Notes: generated by a model not told the origin, from the sequence alone. A stretch of 64,000 bases of DNA from Rugamonas brunnea (GCF_014042345.1 NZ_JACEZT010000012.1:62001-126000); one strand, 5' to 3'; positions 28,588 to 37,055 are shown, counted from the first letter of the stretch. Numbers and translations are program-made.

Positions 28588-29055
28588 TTATTCGGCGTAG
28601 GGATCGGCCACGCCCAGCTTGGCCAGGATCTCCGTTTCCAGGCCTTCCATCTCGGCCGCTTCCTCGTCGTCCAGGTGGTCGTAACCCTGGGCGTGCAGCA
28701 CGCCGTGCACGATCAGGTGGGCCGTGTGCTGCTCCACCGTCTTCTTCTGTTCGGCCGCCTCGCGCTCCAGCACGTCCGTGCACAGGATGATGTCGGCCTG
28801 GGTCGGCGCGTCATCCGGCAATTCCTCCTCGCCCTCGTTGTAGGCGAAGGTCAGCACGTTGGTGGCGTAATCCTTGCCCCGGTAGTCGCGGTTCAGGGCG
28901 CGGCCTTCCTCGGCATCGACGAAGCGGATGGTCAGTTCGGCCGGCGCCAGCAGCGCGGCCTGGACCCAGCGCCGCACTTTGGGACGGGTGATGCTTTCTT
29001 GCAGACGGGGATCGGGATATTGCACCGACAGGCTCAGTTTATTTTTTTCGGACAT
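28588..29055 (-). CDS. ybeY: Endoribonuclease YbeY (rRNA maturation factor)
   Basis: A 155-residue single-domain metalloprotein. The zinc site is [15 protein letters not shown] near residue 112, and [15 protein letters not shown] is the other conserved block. YbeY acts in 16S rRNA 3'-end maturation and ribosome quality control. Its start overlaps the phoH 3' end by 17 bases, so both are translated from one transcript. Confidence 0.95.
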   Translation of the reverse strand: MSEKNKLSLSVQYPDPRLQESITRPKVRRWVQAALLAPAELTIRFVDAEEGRALNRDYRGKDYATNVLTFAYNEGEEELPDDAPTQADIILCTDVLEREAAEQKKTVEQHTAHLIVHGVLHAQGYDHLDDEEAAEMEGLETEILAKLGVADPYAE

Positions 29056-30085
29056 TTTTAATGGCGGTGGCTTTGAGTAAAGGGGCGATTTCGGCGTGGT
29101 GCGCGTGGGCCGTCTCGTAGGCGTCGACGATGCGCGCCACCAGTGGATGGCGCACCACGTCCTCGCTGGTGAACTGGGTGAAGGCGATGCCGCGCACGTC
29201 CTTGAGCACCTGGACGGCGTCCACCAGACCGCTCTTCATGGTCTTGTGCAGGTCGACCTGGGTCACGTCGCCCGTGACCACGGCCTTGCTGCCGAAGCCG
29301 ATGCGGGTCAGGAACATCTTCATCTGTTCCACCGTCGTGTTCTGGGCCTCGTCCAGGATCACGAACGCGTGGTTGAGGGTGCGGCCGCGCATGTAGGCCA
29401 GCGGGGCGATCTCGATCACCTGTTTCTCGAACATCTTTTGCGTGCGGTCAAAACCCAGCAGGTCGTACAGCGCGTCGTACAGCGGGCGCAGGTAGGGATC
29501 GACCTTCTGCGCCAGGTCGCCCGGCAGGAAGCCCAGCCGCTCGCCCGCTTCCACGGCCGGACGGGTCAGGATGATGCGCTTGACGGCGTCGCGTTCGAGC
29601 GCGTCCACCGCGCAGGCCACGGCCAGGTAGGTCTTGCCGGTGCCGGCCGGGCCGATGCCGAAGCTGATGTCGTGTTCAAGCACGTTGCGCAGGTAGCGGA
29701 TCTGGTGCGGCGTGCGCCCGCGCAGGTCGCTGCGGCGGGTCTTGAGCACGGGGCTGGCGATGTCCGGTTCCACGAACGGTGCTTCCGGGTGTTCCTCCAC
29801 CACGCCGGCCAAGCCGGCCCGTTGCTCTACCAGCGCCAGTTGCACTTCCTCGATCGGCACCACCTTGTTGGCCACGGCGTAGAACTGTTCCAGGATCTGC
29901 ACCGCCCGTTCGGCGTTGCTGCCGCTGACGATGAACTTCTCGCCGCGGCGGAAGATGGTGACGTCCAGCGCGGCCGAGATCTGGCGCAGGTTCTCGTCGA
30001 GCGGGCCGCACAGGTGGGCCAGCCGGGTGTTATCGAGCGGCTCGGGGATGAAGTAGTACGGCTGGACGGGGGTCTTGGTTTTCAA
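29039..30085 (-). CDS. ybeZ: PhoH-family ATPase (YbeZ)
   Basis: A 348-residue protein with an N-terminal KH-like region and a P-loop ATPase domain: Walker A is [11 protein letters not shown] near residue 145, Walker B is [10 protein letters not shown], and [10 protein letters not shown] follows. It is the usual partner of YbeY in RNA metabolism. The only plausible start is TTG 30085 ([13 protein letters not shown]); no ATG lies upstream in frame near it. It is the first gene of the long minus-strand run that reaches the YgjP-like peptidase. Confidence 0.92.
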   Translation of the reverse strand: MKTKTPVQPYYFIPEPLDNTRLAHLCGPLDENLRQISAALDVTIFRRGEKFIVSGSNAERAVQILEQFYAVANKVVPIEEVQLALVEQRAGLAGVVEEHPEAPFVEPDIASPVLKTRRSDLRGRTPHQIRYLRNVLEHDISFGIGPAGTGKTYLAVACAVDALERDAVKRIILTRPAVEAGERLGFLPGDLAQKVDPYLRPLYDALYDLLGFDRTQKMFEKQVIEIAPLAYMRGRTLNHAFVILDEAQNTTVEQMKMFLTRIGFGSKAVVTGDVTQVDLHKTMKSGLVDAVQVLKDVRGIAFTQFTSEDVVRHPLVARIVDAYETAHAHHAEIAPLLKATAIKNVRKK

Positions 30086-30430
30086 TGGGGTGCTGTGGTC
30101 GTGTTGCGCGGTTGCGGACCGGGCCGGGCGGCGCGGGGCCTTCAGGCCGTAGTTTACCGTAAATCGGCGCGGGCGGGCCTGGCCCTGCGTCCGACTTGCG
30201 TGCGCCGCAATTTTGCTTTGTGTGATGAAATGGCCATGTTGCTAAGTTTTCCCGCCGATGGTTGAGGTCAAACAATCTTCGCAGCCCCAGGGCGGCTGAA
30301 ACATTGGGATTTAGGCATAAGATATTGCATGAAAGGCAAGCAGTCTGAGGCCTTTGGAACTGGCGGTGCGCTAAGCGTGCCTTAAGTTCGTAGCAGCACC
30401 ATTTCATCATCACCACAGACGAGGAACATC
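30086..30430. other. Intergenic region between divergent ybeZ and the HTH gene
   Basis: 345 bases without a supportable gene. The stretch near 30225-30330 is richer in A+T than its surroundings and should hold the promoters of both divergent genes, but I found no pair of boxes good enough to report. No hairpin, tRNA or repeat stands out. Confidence 0.5.
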
Positions 30431-30763
30431 ATGGCACACCACGCTCTCGCTTCCCAGGAAAGCTACAACCCCAACCATTTGCTCGACATCCTGCTGGGCA
30501 AAATGCAGCTGAAGAACGATGCCGCATTGTCGCGCCTGCTGGAAGTGGCGCCGCCCGTCATCAGCAAGATCCGCCACCACCGCTTGCCGGTGGGCGCCTC
30601 GCTGCTGATCCGCATGCATGAAGTGACGGGCATGAGCATCCGCGACCTGCGCGACTTGATGGGCGACCGCCGCACCAAGTACCGTTTGTCCGATGCCCAG
30701 GGCCGCCCCAAGCCAGAGGACCGCGCCGACCGCCCCGAAGCCAGCGGTTATGCGCGCCACTGA
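30431..30763 (+). CDS. Small helix-turn-helix protein (Cro/XRE-like), function unknown
   Basis: A 110-residue protein. Residues 14-66 fit a lambda-Cro/XRE-type fold: NPNHLLDILLGKMQLKND, ALSRLLEVAPPVISKIRHHR (turn and recognition helix), then LPVGASLLIRMHEVTGMSI. The last 30 residues are charged and probably unstructured. A good ribosome binding site (GAGGAAC) precedes ATG 30431. I recognise close relatives as a conserved small protein of Oxalobacteraceae chromosomes, usually single-copy and not phage-linked (from memory). Targets are unknown. It is transcribed away from ybeZ and towards the HDOD gene. Confidence 0.8.
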   Translation: MAHHALASQESYNPNHLLDILLGKMQLKNDAALSRLLEVAPPVISKIRHHRLPVGASLLIRMHEVTGMSIRDLRDLMGDRRTKYRLSDAQGRPKPEDRADRPEASGYARH

Positions 30764-30946
30764 TGGCGCCGCACCGGTCTGCCGCGCCTGACCGGCGCCG
30801 GCGGGCCTGAGGCGGGCTGGCCGCGCCGACCCGGCACGGCGACGCCCATCGCCTCACAGGCTCAGCGCCTTGCCGGCTCTGCGCCTTATCGCCTCATGGC
30901 GTCCAACGCGCGCACGCCGCCACCCGGCGGACCGGGCCTGCGCGGG

Positions 30947-31792
30947 TCAGGACAGCAGCACCATCGCGATTTCGCCGAACTGCAGCTCCGTCTCGCGGAA
31001 CAGCTGCAAGCACGTTTCCTCATTCAGGGCCAGCGCCGTCCAGGCCACGGTCGACACCGGCGGCACCAGGCCGTCCGGCATCTGCGCCAGGTCCAGCGCA
31101 TGCACCATGGCGTCGGCCACATGGATGATGGCGGCCAGGAAGCCGGCGCCCGGCGTTTCCGGGTCGTGGTGGCCACCGATGGCCAGCCGCATGGTGTCGG
31201 AAAAATTCCAGTGCTCGGCCAGCGCCATGCCGGCGTCCACGTGGTCGATGCCCAGCACCGCCCGTTCCGCCTCCAGCATTGAGCAGTCGTGGGCGTCGCG
31301 GTGGGCGATCGCCTGCGCGTACTGCTGCGGGAAGCAGGCCACCAGCACCAGCCGGCCGATGTCGTGCAGCAGGCCGGCCGTGAACGCGTAATCCTGGTTG
31401 AAGCGCATCTGGCGCGCCAGCACCTTGGCGCAGGCGGCCGTGGCAATCGAATGGCGCCAGAAGCGCTTGTGGTCGAAGCCTTCGCAGCGGCCCTCGGCGA
31501 AGCAGCCGGTGACGGCCGCCGCCGTGATCAGGTTGCGCGTGGTCTGGAAACCGAGGAAGGTGATGGCCTGCTGGATGGTCGTCACCTTGACCTGCAGGCC
31601 ATACAGCGAGGAATTGGCCAGCCGCAGCGTCTTGGCCGTGAGCGCCGAGTCGTGCGACACCTTCTTGGCCAGCACCGAGATGTCGACTTCCTCCTGGTCT
31701 ATGCTGTTGAGCAGTTCCATCACGACGGCCGGCAGCGAGGGCAGGTCGTCCAGGTTCTTGACGATGTCGTCGTAGGTCAGGGGCGTGCTCAT
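30947..31792 (-). CDS. HDOD domain signalling protein
   Basis: A 281-residue protein that is almost entirely one HDOD domain: LDDLPSLPAVVMELLNSID at residues 14-32, then LANSSLYGLQVKVTTIQQAI, LGFQTTRN, and a degenerate HD-like motif GLLHDIGRLVL. HDOD proteins lack the phosphodiesterase activity of HD-GYP proteins and serve in signalling, motility or cell-cycle output. It overlaps the 113-residue gene upstream by four bases (ATGA), so the two products probably act together. Confidence 0.87.
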   Translation of the reverse strand: MSTPLTYDDIVKNLDDLPSLPAVVMELLNSIDQEEVDISVLAKKVSHDSALTAKTLRLANSSLYGLQVKVTTIQQAITFLGFQTTRNLITAAAVTGCFAEGRCEGFDHKRFWRHSIATAACAKVLARQMRFNQDYAFTAGLLHDIGRLVLVACFPQQYAQAIAHRDAHDCSMLEAERAVLGIDHVDAGMALAEHWNFSDTMRLAIGGHHDPETPGAGFLAAIIHVADAMVHALDLAQMPDGLVPPVSTVAWTALALNEETCLQLFRETELQFGEIAMVLLS

Positions 31793-32130
31793 TCAGGGGT
31801 GTCCTCCATACCCAACCGGAAGTCCGTCACGTAATGACGCAGCAGGCCGGTGGCCCAGTCGCGGTCATTGTCCGGATCGTGCTTGCGGAACAGGTGGGCT
31901 ATGCGTTGCTGGTAATGCTGGCGGGTGGCGGCCAGTTCGTCCGGCGAGACCGGCGGCGTGGCGATGGGCAGCACGGCGATGCCGTGGCGCGGCATCAGGT
32001 CGAGCATGGCTTCGGTCAGCACGGTCCCCTGCGGCAGCAGCACATGGCCCTGCACATCGAGCAGTTCGTCCGACAGCACCATGCCGGGTTCGGCCTGGGC
32101 CAGCGGGATGTGGTGGTAAGTGGCAGTCAT
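31789..32130 (-). CDS. Conserved 113-residue protein coupled to the HDOD gene
   Basis: A 113-residue soluble protein beginning TATYHHIPLAQAEPGMVLSD. The N-terminal half (PLAQAEPGMVLSDELLDVQGHVLLPQGTVLTEAMLDLMPRHGI) resembles the short beta-rich segment that precedes HD-GYP or HDOD domains in other proteins; the C-terminal half is helical and charged. GGAGG precedes ATG 32130. Its stop overlaps the HDOD start. I infer it is a detached N-terminal module or regulator of the HDOD protein; no enzymatic motif is visible. Confidence 0.75.
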   Translation of the reverse strand: MTATYHHIPLAQAEPGMVLSDELLDVQGHVLLPQGTVLTEAMLDLMPRHGIAVLPIATPPVSPDELAATRQHYQQRIAHLFRKHDPDNDRDWATGLLRHYVTDFRLGMEDTPE

Positions 32131-32424
32131 GGCGCCTCCGGCATTCTGTAGTCCTGATCTTACCATCGTCGTGGCGCGCGGTGTGACGCGGCCCCGCCGG
32201 CCCGCCGGGCCCGCCGCGGGCGCCAGGAGCGCGCCGGCAACGCGAAAACCGGGGTAAAACGGTGCAAAACGAGGCAAAAACGGAACCAAACGGGGGGCTG
32301 GACGGGACCGGCGCCGGGCAGTTCTTGCCAAGACGCATGTCATACCGTACATTGGGGCGTTGCCGTCAAATCCAGTTTCCGGTTCCGTTCCGCGCGGAGC
32401 CCGGTGTTCCGGGGAGGTGTGTAG

Positions 32425-34017
32425 ATGTTTGGTATCCAAGGTCGGCTGACGGCGCTGTTCGTGGTCATCGTCACGCTGGTGCTGGCGATTTCCGGCACCT
32501 ATGCCCAATACAGCCTTGGTCATGAACTGGAAGTGAGCAACCAGCGCCTGCGTCAGGGCGTGCTGACGCGCTTGCAGACCAGCCTGCCATCGGCGCTGTG
32601 GGACCTGGACAAGGCCAAGGTCGACAACATCGTGGCGGCTGAGATGCTGCCGCCGGAACTGGTGGCGATCCGCGTCTACGACACCTCGGTCGGCCTGTTC
32701 TCGGGCAAGCTGCGCAACGACGGCGGCGGTGTGGTTTCGATCGAAAACGACGCGCCCGTTGGCGGCGCACCCGTGGTGGCCGACCTGGCCTACCGCGATT
32801 CGGGCGCGGCCGGCGCTTCGCTCAAGCCCGTCATCGTGGGGCGGGTGGTGGTCAACTTCAGCCGGGCCCAGATCGACGCCACGCTGGCGGCCGAAGTGCG
32901 GCGCAAGGTGACGGAAGTGCTGCTGCTGGACCTGATCCTGGTGGCGGCGCTGGCGCTGTCGCTGCGCATCGTGTTCGAACCGCTCAAGCAGCTGCGCGAC
33001 GGTCTGTTCGACCTGGCCACGCGCGGCAGCGACGAGGTGGAGGAACTGGCCGACAACCGCCACGACGAACTGGGTGAAGTGATCCGTGGCTTCAACGCCA
33101 TCCAGCGCCGCGTGAAATCCATTATCGCCCGCATCCGCGAGGCCGAGGACGAGGCCCGCAAGTCGGCGCAGGAAACGGCACGGGCGCTCGACGACCTGCG
33201 GCGCACCCAGGAATCGCTGCTGCAGGCCGAGCGGCTGGCGTCGCTGGGCGGCCTGGTGGCCGGCGTCGCGCACGAGATCAACACGCCGGTCGGCATCGCG
33301 CTCACCAGCGCCTCGGTGCTGCTGGAGGCCACCGAGAAGGTGCACCAGGCCATCGAGGGCGGCAACATCAAGAAGTCCGACATCATGCGCTACGTGGAGA
33401 CGGCCGGCGAGAGCACGCGCCTGATCATGAACAACGCCTACCGCGCCGCGCACCTGATCCACAGCTTCAAGCAGATCGCGGTGGACCAGGTGAGCGAGGC
33501 GCGGCGCCGCTTCGAGCTGCGCGACTACATCACGGAAGTGGTGGCCAGCCTGCAGCCCAAGCTCAAGAAGACCCACATCCACGTCACCATCGCCTGTCCG
33601 CCCGACATTGTGCTCGACAGTTATCCGGGCGCGCTGGCCCAGGTCATCACCAACCTCACGCTCAACTGTGTGGAGCATGCCTTCGAGCCGGATGCCGAAG
33701 GCACCATCGCCATCAACGTGGTGCAGGACGGGGAATGGATCGAGATGCAGGTGGTCGACAACGGCAAGGGCATCGCGCCGGACATGATCGACAAGGTGTT
33801 CGACCCCTTCGTCACCACGCGGCGCGGGCAGGGCGGCACGGGGCTGGGCCTGAACATCGTGTTCAACCTGATCGCCAAGCAGTTCGGCGGCAACATCACG
33901 GTCAGCAGCACGCTGGGCCACGGCGCCAGCTTCGTGCTGCGCATCCCGATGGTCACGCCGGTGGACGAGGCCCATCCGGCCGCGCCGGCCCATCCGGACG
34001 GCCAGTTGCACGCTTGA
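32425..34017 (+). CDS. Membrane sensor histidine kinase with HAMP domain
   Basis: A 530-residue kinase. A membrane helix lies at residues 8-26, a periplasmic region of about 140 residues follows, and a second helix is near residues 172-190 (LLLDLILVAALALSLRIV). A HAMP and coiled coil lead to the H-box GVAHEINTPVGIAL with His283. The ATPase has NLTLNCVEHAF (N-box), DNGKGI (G1) and GGTGLGLNI (G2). The H-box type (HEINTP) is that of HPK4-like kinases. No response regulator gene is adjacent, so it is an orphan here. GGGGAGG precedes ATG 32425. The signal is unknown. Confidence 0.88.
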   Translation: MFGIQGRLTALFVVIVTLVLAISGTYAQYSLGHELEVSNQRLRQGVLTRLQTSLPSALWDLDKAKVDNIVAAEMLPPELVAIRVYDTSVGLFSGKLRNDGGGVVSIENDAPVGGAPVVADLAYRDSGAAGASLKPVIVGRVVVNFSRAQIDATLAAEVRRKVTEVLLLDLILVAALALSLRIVFEPLKQLRDGLFDLATRGSDEVEELADNRHDELGEVIRGFNAIQRRVKSIIARIREAEDEARKSAQETARALDDLRRTQESLLQAERLASLGGLVAGVAHEINTPVGIALTSASVLLEATEKVHQAIEGGNIKKSDIMRYVETAGESTRLIMNNAYRAAHLIHSFKQIAVDQVSEARRRFELRDYITEVVASLQPKLKKTHIHVTIACPPDIVLDSYPGALAQVITNLTLNCVEHAFEPDAEGTIAINVVQDGEWIEMQVVDNGKGIAPDMIDKVFDPFVTTRRGQGGTGLGLNIVFNLIAKQFGGNITVSSTLGHGASFVLRIPMVTPVDEAHPAAPAHPDGQLHA

Positions 34018-34100
34018 CCGGACGGTGGCGGCGGCCATTGCGCGCGCCTGCGGGCACACGCTAGAATGGCCTCCCTCAACCACCTGGCCTGGCCCGCTCC

Positions 34101-34271
34101 ATGAACAAAGACCTGATCAAAGGCATCCTGATCCTCGTTGGCGTCGTGCTGGCGCTGGCCATCTTCGCCACGGCCGCCACGGAAGACGGCGTCCAGAAGC
34201 TCAGCTGCATGGGCCGGGCCATCTGGCATGGCGTCTCGCTGACCAACATCCACTCCGTCTGCGGCCTCTAG
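34101..34271 (+). CDS. Small membrane protein (56 residues), function unknown
   Basis: ATG at 34101 opens 56 codons ending in TAG at 34271. Residues 8-25 (GILILVGVVLALAIFATA) form one membrane helix or an uncleaved signal anchor; the rest contains two cysteines (LSCMGRAIW and HSVCGL). It sits 83 bases after the histidine kinase gene in the same direction. The ribosome binding site is weak. The hydrophobic helix and clean ending argue for a real gene, but coding evidence is limited. Confidence 0.5.
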   Translation: MNKDLIKGILILVGVVLALAIFATAATEDGVQKLSCMGRAIWHGVSLTNIHSVCGL

Positions 34272-34293
34272 CAACCGGCGGCTTCGCCCGCCC

Positions 34294-34319
34294 AAAAAAA
34301 ATCCCGCGCGAGGCGGGAT
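34294..34319 (-). terminator. Rho-independent terminator for the PEP-CTERM gene
   Basis: On the minus strand ATCCCGC (34319-34313) and GCGGGAT (34307-34301) form a 7-bp stem with a 5-base loop, followed by eight T residues (34301-34294). It lies 21 bases past the stop of the minus-strand gene that ends at 34340. Confidence 0.85.
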
Positions 34320-34339
34320 GCGATGTGCTGGCTGGGTTC

Positions 34340-34720
34340 TCAGTCAGAGAATTTGTCGTACTTTTCCTGGCGGGTCGAACTCAGTCCGAGCAGGATCACG
34401 CCGGCCAGCAGCATCAGGAACTGCGCGGGCTCGGGGACGGGGGCGGCGTCGGTGGCCGGGGTGTGCACCGAGGCGGGCGTGGGGGCGTAGTCGTCCAGCG
34501 CCTGCAGGTCGTCGCCGGGCTGCTGGAACGCGGCATCGGGCGCGTCGCCGGGATGGCTGGCCGCCGGCGACAGGCTGCTGACGCGGCATGGCACGGTCGT
34601 CAGGGCAGCCACGTGGCATTGTGGGGGGGCGATCGTCACCACCGGCACGGCGGCCGCCTGTGCGGCGCCGCCAGCGCCAGTCAGCAACGTGGCGAGCAGG
34701 ATGGGCAGGTGGATCTTCAT
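34340..34720 (-). CDS. PEP-CTERM sorting-signal protein
   Basis: A 126-residue exported protein. A signal peptide (KIHLPILLATLLTGAGGAAQAAA) is followed by a low-complexity region with two cysteines (QCHVAA and VPCRVSS), then the PEP-CTERM tail: VPEPAQFLMLLAGVILLGL, ending with charged residues. Such tails are recognised by exosortase EpsH in exopolysaccharide-producing bacteria. AGGAG precedes ATG 34720. The tail after the helix (STRQEKYDKFSD) is longer and less basic than usual. No exosortase gene is in the window. The function of the mature protein is unknown. Confidence 0.8.
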   Translation of the reverse strand: MKIHLPILLATLLTGAGGAAQAAAVPVVTIAPPQCHVAALTTVPCRVSSLSPAASHPGDAPDAAFQQPGDDLQALDDYAPTPASVHTPATDAAPVPEPAQFLMLLAGVILLGLSSTRQEKYDKFSD

Positions 34721-34821
34721 GTTAACTCCTGATTGCGGGGCCAGCTCCGCATGGCTTGCATGGCCCGCTGCAAATGTGAAACGCAAATGTGCTTTTCTGT
34801 TTACTATTAAAGCACAAGCAG

Positions 34822-34863
34822 TTTCAGAATAACACTGAAAATTGCAAAAAAACACCATATATT
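34822..34863 (+). promoter_or_regulatory. Candidate promoter with overlapping palindrome upstream of the thioredoxin gene
   Basis: TATATT at 34858-34863 (5/6 match to the -10 consensus) is 17 bases after CTGAAA at 34835-34840 (4/6 to -35). The -35 box is the right half of an inverted repeat TTTCAG-7-CTGAAA (34822-34840), which could be an operator. The segment is clearly A+T-rich compared with the rest of the window. Confidence 0.45.
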
Positions 34864-34926
34864 TTTTCTATGCAACAGTGTCCACCCTGCGGCGATGGCT
34901 ATGCAGGGGCGGAGCGAGGGGGAAGA

Positions 34927-35256
34927 ATGGAAACACTGTATCGGACGGATGCGCCCACGCGGGCCGAAATCGACGCGCTGCCAGGGGCGGTATTGCTTGA
35001 ATTTGGCGCCAACTGGTGCGGTCACTGCATGGCGGCACAGCCGCCACTGGCGGAAGCGTTTGCCGGCCATGGCGCGGTGACGCATATCAAGGTCGAGGAT
35101 GGACCGGGCCGGCCGCTGGGCCGCTCGTTCCGGGTCAAGCTGTGGCCCACCCTGATCTTCCTGCGCGACGGCCAGGAGGTGGAGCGGCTGGTGCGGCCGC
35201 TGGCGGCCGCGCCGATCGCGGACGCGCTGGCCCGCATCGAGGCGCCGCCGCCATGA
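34927..35256 (+). CDS. Thioredoxin family protein
   Basis: A 109-residue single-domain thioredoxin. The redox site is FGANWCGHCMAAQP with Cys31 and Cys34, and the cis-proline is in VKLWPTLIFLRDG. There is no signal peptide, so it is cytoplasmic. The CGHC dipeptide differs from CGPC of housekeeping thioredoxin and suggests a more oxidising potential. ATG 34927 is preceded by a GAGGGGGAAGA stretch. It is divergent from the PEP-CTERM gene. Confidence 0.88.
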   Translation: METLYRTDAPTRAEIDALPGAVLLEFGANWCGHCMAAQPPLAEAFAGHGAVTHIKVEDGPGRPLGRSFRVKLWPTLIFLRDGQEVERLVRPLAAAPIADALARIEAPPP

Positions 35257-35306
35257 AGTTGTAAGCGAACGTAACGGCGGCCATGCCGGACGGCCGGCGC
35301 CGCCGC

Positions 35307-35357
35307 GTGCGTTACATGCAACACAGTGCGTTACAAATCAGTCCGTTGCCACCCAAC
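35307..35357 (+). promoter_or_regulatory. Direct repeats and a small palindrome upstream of the low-complexity protein gene
   Basis: GTGCGTTACA occurs at 35307-35316 and again at 35326-35335, a 19-base period. CCGTTG-5-CAACGG follows at 35341-35357. An inverted copy of the CGTTAC core is at 35271-35276. Spaced direct repeats in this position look like regulator half-sites; I cannot name the regulator. Confidence 0.35.
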
Positions 35358-35416
35358 GGAAATGGGAAACTGCGCCGTTAATCACACTACACCACCCATT
35401 TTGCGAGGAGAACGGC

Positions 35417-36079
35417 ATGGCAATCGATAGCGTAAGCGGCAGTGTGGCGGCCAGCTACACCCAATTTTCCAGCACCGGCGCCGTGGCGCCGCGTGGCCAG
35501 GACAGCGACGGCGATAACGACGGCAGCACCGGCAGGAGCCGTGGTGTGGGCGGCGGCGTGGGCGGCGGCCGCATCGCCAACGCGATCGCGCAGGCGCTGT
35601 CGCAACTGGGCGGCACTTCGTCCACCAGCGGCACGAGCGCCACGGATGCGACGGGAACCACCAGCGCCGCCGGGACCGCCGGCTCCAGCAGCGACATCAA
35701 GCAGGCCGAGTCGGCATTCGCCCAAAGCCTGTTCGCGGCTTTGCACGCGCAATCGGCCGGCACGGGCAACGCACCGGGCACCGGGCAAGGCGGGGAACAT
35801 CACCACCACGGCGGCGGTGGCGGCCGGCTGGCGGCCGGCCTGCAAAGCCTCGCGCAGCAGCTGTCGTCCTCCACGTCCTCCTCGTCCACCCCGGGCACGT
35901 CCGGCAGTGGCGGCTCGCAGGCGCTGAGCGACCTGCAGACCAGTTTCGACAACCTGCTCGCCGCCAACGGCCAGTCCGGCTCCGGCTCCGGCGCAACGCT
36001 GTCGCAATTCCTGCAGTCGCTGTCGCAGAATTTGCAGGGGGCGGCCAGTTCCGGCAACGTCGTCAGCACCAAGGCCTGA
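35417..36079 (+). CDS. Ser/Gly-rich low-complexity protein, function unknown
   Basis: A 220-residue protein without signal peptide or membrane helix. It has an acidic DSDGDNDG stretch near residue 29 that resembles a calcium-binding loop, Gly-rich runs, a Ser/Thr-rich middle, EHHHHGGGGG near residue 127, and helical segments (ANAIAQALSQL, SAFAQSLFAAL, GATLSQFLQSLSQNLQ). AGGAG precedes ATG 35417. The codon use is as elsewhere, so it is not obviously foreign. The alternation of repeated amphipathic helices and flexible linkers suggests a secreted or surface-associated protein, but this is speculation. Confidence 0.7.
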   Translation: MAIDSVSGSVAASYTQFSSTGAVAPRGQDSDGDNDGSTGRSRGVGGGVGGGRIANAIAQALSQLGGTSSTSGTSATDATGTTSAAGTAGSSSDIKQAESAFAQSLFAALHAQSAGTGNAPGTGQGGEHHHHGGGGGRLAAGLQSLAQQLSSSTSSSSTPGTSGSGGSQALSDLQTSFDNLLAANGQSGSGSGATLSQFLQSLSQNLQGAASSGNVVSTKA

Positions 36080-36106
36080 GAACGGTAACGGCGCCGGCCC
36101 ATCCGG

Positions 36107-37018
36107 TCAGAACAGGGCGCTGACGTCGGGCCGGTTGGCCAGCGCGCGTTGCACGATGGCCGTCACGCGCTCGCGTTCGGCCCCTTGCAGCGGCTGGCGC
36201 GGGCGGCGCACGTTCTCGTTGCCCACGCCGGCCAGCGTCTCCACCAGCTTGAGGTTCTGCACCAGCTTGTTCGACACGTCCAGGTGCATCAGCGGCATGA
36301 ACCACTGGTACAGGGTCAGCGCCTCATCCCAGCGCTTGGCCTTCATCAGCTTGTACAGGGCCACCGTCTCTTTCGGGAACGCCACCACCAGGCCGGCCAG
36401 CAGGCCGTCCGCACCCACCGCCAGGCCCTCGAACGACAGGTCGTCCACACCCATGAACAACTGGTAGCGGTGGCCGACGGCGTTGCGCAGGTCGGTGATG
36501 CGGCGCACGTTGTCGGTCGATTCCTTGATCGCCACGATCCATTCGCAGTCGGCCAGTTCCTTGAAGTCGTCCGGCGTCAGGTCCACCTTGTACGACACGG
36601 GATTGTTGTAGACCATGATGGGTAGCTGGGCCGCCTGGGAGATGGTGCGCAGGTTGTCGCGCGCCTCGCGCGCGTCGGCCGCGTACAGCACGGACGGCAT
36701 CACCATCAGTCCCTGCACGCCCAGCGCATGCGCCTGTTCTGCGAAGCGGCAGGCCGTCAGCGTGCGCGTTTCGCTCACGTTGACCAGTACCGGTACGCGA
36801 CCGTCGGCCACCCGCAGCGCGGTGCGGGTTACGTCCAGCTTTTCCTCGAACGACAGCGTGCTGGCCTCGCCCAGCGAGCCGCAGGTAAGCAGGGCGTTCA
36901 CGCCGCTGTCGATCTGGAACGCGAAGTGGCGCTCCATTGCGGCGTGGTCCAGGTCCTCGTTCGGTTTGAACTTGGTGGTGACGGCGGGGAATACCCCTTC
37001 CCATTTTGCTGCGGCCAT
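36107..37018 (-). CDS. DapA-family 1-pyrroline-4-hydroxy-2-carboxylate deaminase (LhpC-like)
   Basis: A 303-residue (beta/alpha)8 lyase of the dihydrodipicolinate synthase family. The Schiff-base lysine is Lys165 in WIVAIKEST, the catalytic tyrosine is Tyr137 in MVYNNP, and the substrate-binding loop is CGSLGEASTL. Among family members the context decides the role: it is the last gene of an operon with 4-hydroxyproline epimerase and D-hydroxyproline dehydrogenase subunits, where LhpC deaminates and dehydrates the cyclic imine to alpha-ketoglutarate semialdehyde. AGGAG precedes ATG 37018. The following dehydrogenase of the pathway is not in the window. Confidence 0.85.
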   Translation of the reverse strand: MAAAKWEGVFPAVTTKFKPNEDLDHAAMERHFAFQIDSGVNALLTCGSLGEASTLSFEEKLDVTRTALRVADGRVPVLVNVSETRTLTACRFAEQAHALGVQGLMVMPSVLYAADAREARDNLRTISQAAQLPIMVYNNPVSYKVDLTPDDFKELADCEWIVAIKESTDNVRRITDLRNAVGHRYQLFMGVDDLSFEGLAVGADGLLAGLVVAFPKETVALYKLMKAKRWDEALTLYQWFMPLMHLDVSNKLVQNLKLVETLAGVGNENVRRPRQPLQGAERERVTAIVQRALANRPDVSALF

Positions 37019-37055
37019 GCTGATCTCCTTGGTTAAAAACGGACGACGTGTCCCT

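Noticed and set aside
30030-30416. A minus-strand open frame covering the gap upstream of ybeZ
   Set aside because: It overlaps the ybeZ N terminus in another frame, has no ribosome binding site and no recognisable composition of a protein.
31789-34083. A long minus-strand frame continuous with the 113-residue gene, opposite the histidine kinase
   Set aside because: The part upstream of 32130 is antisense to a recognisable kinase; a GGAGG-preceded ATG at 32130 defines the real start.
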